Shown here: positions 6,948 through 7,897 of the stretch, in pieces
Position numbering within the stretch: position 1 is the first letter of the stretch
Layout of the letters: every line of letters starts with the position of its first letter
DNA from: Synechococcaceae bacterium Bin_79_3
GTDB taxonomy: Bacteria > Cyanobacteriota > Cyanobacteriia > PCC-6307 > Cyanobiaceae
Direction: 5' to 3'
Length of the DNA stretch: 7,897 nucleotides
Assembly: GCA_009914645.1 (NCBI GenBank)
Contig: VFLB01000149.1
Span: forward strand, 1 to 7,897
The notes under the pieces: generated by a model
Told to the model about the DNA's origin: nothing
What the model saw: the letters and a program-made list of their open reading frames with translations, nothing else
Database searches by the model: none
Program-made: the position numbers and the translations under genes

Positions 6948-7315
6948 GTTTTACAGCGTTGCCGCAATAGTTTCACAAGAATTGAAGGGGCAGCGGTTTG
7001 CCCTTGCAAGCTGAAGGCTTCCTGTTCCAAACCCCGATCTTTTACGTGGTAATTCCTAAAAAGAATTGAGCTGATTTCCTGGGCGATTAAGGGGCTAACA
7101 GGCGCAGGGATGCCAAGCCTGGTGAGCTTGCCTTGGGGGCAGCTTTGGGCTGCATGCACCGCCTCGTGCAGGAGGGTTTGCCGGCTAATCCCAAGATCAA
7201 AAGTGATTGGATGCACCCAAAGCGTGCGGCTGCGGCCTTCGAATAATCCATAAACCCCAATTTTTGGAGGTGGCTCCCAGCGCACCTTGAACCCATGGGT
7301 TTTGAGTTGCTGCAA
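6944..7315 (-). CDS. Uncharacterised protein with HExxH zinc-site motif
   Basis: I do not recognise a named family. From a TTG at 7315 the product is 123 residues. It has KIGVYGLFEGRSRTLWVHP (18-36), then the metallopeptidase-like helix LLHEAVHAAQSC (His50, Glu51, His54), and a downstream LEQEAFSLQ segment (96-104) whose glutamate (Glu99, or Glu97) could be the third zinc ligand. This order resembles small zincin folds. No signal peptide or membrane segment is seen, so it is probably cytoplasmic. Zinc binding and peptidase activity are inferred from the motif only. The TTG start is uncertain: the frame remains open upstream for 18 codons to a TAG and encodes a plausible helix ([12 protein letters not shown]), but contains no ATG or GTG, only non-standard candidates such as CTG near 7366 that would overlap cysC. 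There is no Shine-Dalgarno. It is convergent with the SUI1 gene and divergent from cysC. Confidence 0.75.
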   Translation of the reverse strand: MQQLKTHGFKVRWEPPPKIGVYGLFEGRSRTLWVHPITFDLGISRQTLLHEAVHAAQSCPQGKLTRLGIPAPVSPLIAQEISSILFRNYHVKDRGLEQEAFSLQGQTAAPSILVKLLRQRCKT

Positions 7316-7349
7316 TAAAGGTTGCAGGTCTGCGGCAATTGGTTGGGGT

Positions 7350-7354
7350 GGAGG
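7350..7354 (+). promoter_or_regulatory. Ribosome binding site deciding the cysC start
   Basis: A perfect GGAGG lies three bases before the ATG at 7358. The spacing is short, but the match is strong. The alternative in-frame ATG at 7394 has only A-rich sequence (aaaaagaaatct) before it, so the upstream start is favoured. Confidence 0.6.
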
Positions 7355-7357
7355 CGA

Positions 7358-7897
7358 ATGATTCAGAATGAAGAGCTAATCAAAAAGAAATCTATGGGTG
7401 CTGCCACCAATATTGTTTGGCACGATGCTTCTGTTGATCGTGTTGCCCGCGCCAGGCAACGGGGCCACAGCAGCGCCATCCTTTGGTTTACCGGTTTATC
7501 GGGTTCAGGCAAAAGCAGCCTTGCAAATGCCGTGAATGCGGTGCTGTTTGAGCGCGGCTTAGCTACGTATGTGCTTGATGGCGACAACGTGCGCCATGGC
7601 CTTTGCAAAGATTTAGGCTTTTCTGATACTGATCGCGAAGAAAATATTCGCCGCATTGGTGAAGTAGCAAAACTATTTCTTGATGCTGGATTAATTACCC
7701 TTACAGCTTTTGTGTCGCCATTTCAAGCCGATCGAGCCCAGGCCAGAGCTCTAGTGGCGGATACTGATTTTATTGAGATCTACTGCGCTGCAGATCTTGC
7801 TGTGTGCGAGGGCCGCGATCCAAAGGGTCTTTATGCCAAGGCCAGGGCTGGAGTAATTAAAGACTTCACCGGAATTTCAAGCCCTTACGAGCAGCCG
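7358..7897 (+). CDS. cysC: Adenylylsulfate kinase (APS kinase), C-terminus cut off
   Basis: Phosphorylates adenosine 5'-phosphosulfate with ATP to give PAPS, the second step of sulfate activation for assimilation and sulfation; cytoplasmic. The 180 residues present show an N-terminal [17 protein letters not shown] (16-32), the P-loop GLSGSGKS (46-53, Lys52), the substrate-binding [16 protein letters not shown] (74-89), [17 protein letters not shown] (95-111), FVSPF (118-122) with the serine conserved in the family, [13 protein letters not shown] (153-165) and the lid-region FTGISSPYE (170-178). The gene runs off the right edge with about 20-30 residues missing, judged from family length. The start at 7358 is chosen for its GGAGG; a start at 7394 would remove 12 residues that lie outside the conserved fold. 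It is a stand-alone kinase, with no fused ATP sulfurylase in the visible part. It is divergent from the HExxH gene, with 42 bp between the starts as called. Confidence 0.96.
   Translation, partial: MIQNEELIKKKSMGAATNIVWHDASVDRVARARQRGHSSAILWFTGLSGSGKSSLANAVNAVLFERGLATYVLDGDNVRHGLCKDLGFSDTDREENIRRIGEVAKLFLDAGLITLTAFVSPFQADRAQARALVADTDFIEIYCAADLAVCEGRDPKGLYAKARAGVIKDFTGISSPYEQP

Noticed and set aside
7287..7318. TTGAAC with CAATAA as a cysC promoter
   Set aside because: The spacer would be 20 bp and the -10 match is poor, so it is not supportable.
1..7897. tRNA, rRNA, CRISPR array, insertion sequence or phage attachment site
   Set aside because: No cloverleaf-like sequence, regularly spaced repeats, transposase or terminal inverted repeats were seen in reading; almost all bases are assigned to housekeeping genes.

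Overview
The window looks like chromosomal core sequence from a picocyanobacterium of the Synechococcus/Cyanobium type. This rests on an NdhA whose N-terminus reads like a cyanobacterial NDH-1 subunit, on a DUF3352 protein of the kind found in cyanobacteria, on the very tight gene packing, and on the set of housekeeping genes (gltA, ndhA, hrcA, trpB, a bacterial SUI1 gene, cysC). The assignment comes from reading the proteins, not from a database search. No mobile element, rRNA, tRNA or CRISPR array is visible, and no stretch longer than about 300 bases lacks a gene.

Layout. (1) About 1-3641, minus strand: a probable operon transcribed right to left. It encodes a membrane-anchored DUF3352 protein, a SixA-type histidine phosphatase, citrate synthase (gltA) and the 5' third of ndhA, which runs off the left edge. 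The gaps are 4, 3 and 47 bp, and the gltA ribosome binding site is embedded in the last codons of sixA. (2) 3704-5118, plus strand: a single-domain rhodanese and the heat-shock repressor hrcA, starting divergently from the DUF3352 gene. (3) 5098-6561, minus strand: a probable 62-residue protein followed by trpB. The 3' end of trpB overlaps the 3' end of hrcA by 21 bp. (4) 6615-6947, plus strand: a SUI1/YciH-family translation factor, whose stop codon shares a CTAG palindrome with the stop of the next, convergent gene. (5) 6944-7315, minus strand: an uncharacterised small protein with an HExxH zinc-site motif. (6) 7358 to the right edge, plus strand: adenylylsulfate kinase (cysC), cut off near its C-terminus.

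How the genes fit together. Most are independent housekeeping functions: carbon entry to the TCA branch (gltA), NDH-1 electron transport (ndhA), tryptophan synthesis (trpB), sulfate activation (cysC), stress control (hrcA) and translation (SUI1). The less understood pieces are the DUF3352 protein, the phosphatase coupled to gltA, the 62-residue protein ahead of trpB, and the HExxH protein between the SUI1 gene and cysC. I found no convincing new multi-gene system. The best leads are the two small uncharacterised proteins and the gene-overlap architecture.
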